Source of the DNA: JBOGED01 sp050743625
GTDB taxonomy: Bacteria > Actinomycetota > Nitriliruptoria > Euzebyales > Egibacteraceae
NCBI GenBank assembly: GCA_050743625.1
Contig: JBOGED010000259.1
Location: 1-22,904 of the forward strand
Length of the DNA stretch: 22,904 nucleotides
Reading direction: 5' to 3'
A model generated the notes under the pieces. It had not been told where the DNA came from. It did not search any database and saw only the letters and a program-made list of their open reading frames with translations. Of this stretch, positions 22,900 to 22,904 are shown piece by piece (position 1 is the stretch's first letter; every line of letters begins with the position of its first letter). Both the position numbers and the translations under genes were made by a program.

Positions 22900-22904
22900 A
22901 CGGC

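Noticed and set aside
1..22904. CRISPR array, rRNA, complete insertion sequence
   Set aside because: No regularly spaced repeats, no rRNA-like sequence and no transposase motifs were seen on either strand.

Overview
The window is high-GC DNA with GTG and TTG starts, tight 4-nt gene overlaps and a recurring AAGGGGG ribosome binding site. This fits an actinomycete-like bacterium, but the sequence does not fix a genus. It is a surface-polysaccharide and specialised-glycan locus with a phage-defence-type gene pair in the middle. No rRNA, tRNA, CRISPR array or transposase was seen. The longest stretch without a gene is about 245 bases (7546-7790), between two divergent operons.

Region 1 (23-7545, minus strand) is a six-gene operon for a Wzx/Wzy-type exopolysaccharide. 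In transcription order it encodes a Wzz/BY-kinase co-polymerase, a GDP-mannose 3,5-epimerase with every known catalytic residue in place, a family 2 glycosyltransferase, a Wzx-type flippase, a Wzy-type polymerase/ligase and a sulfotransferase. Together these suggest a polymer that may contain L-galactose or L-gulose and may be sulfated. The initiating phosphoglycosyltransferase is not in the window.

Region 2 (7791-11811, plus strand) holds a family 2 glycosyltransferase, a long hairpin across its stop codon, a branched-chain-type (class IV) aminotransferase and a translationally coupled rloA-rloB pair. The pair resembles AbiL/RloAB defence systems. RloA looks intact, but RloB has Gly where the family normally has the Toprim catalytic Glu. 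rloA also carries four TTA leucine codons, which are rare in the neighbouring genes.

Region 3 (11790-22734, minus strand) is an apparently single 11-gene operon. In transcription order it encodes a GNAT-type acyltransferase, a formyltransferase, a luciferase-like flavin monooxygenase, a stand-alone DltA-like adenylation enzyme, its carrier protein, a UDP-glucuronate decarboxylase-type SDR, a sugar C-methyltransferase, a glucose-1-phosphate cytidylyltransferase, a PIG-L deacetylase, a second SDR and a 2-oxoglutarate/Fe(II) oxygenase. My inference is that it makes a branched (C-methyl) nucleotide-linked amino sugar, decorated with a carrier-activated and possibly formylated and hydroxylated amino-acid group. 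This is the best candidate for an undescribed system. The operon is preceded by two sets of helically phased direct repeats and a perfect 44-bp palindrome at the right edge.
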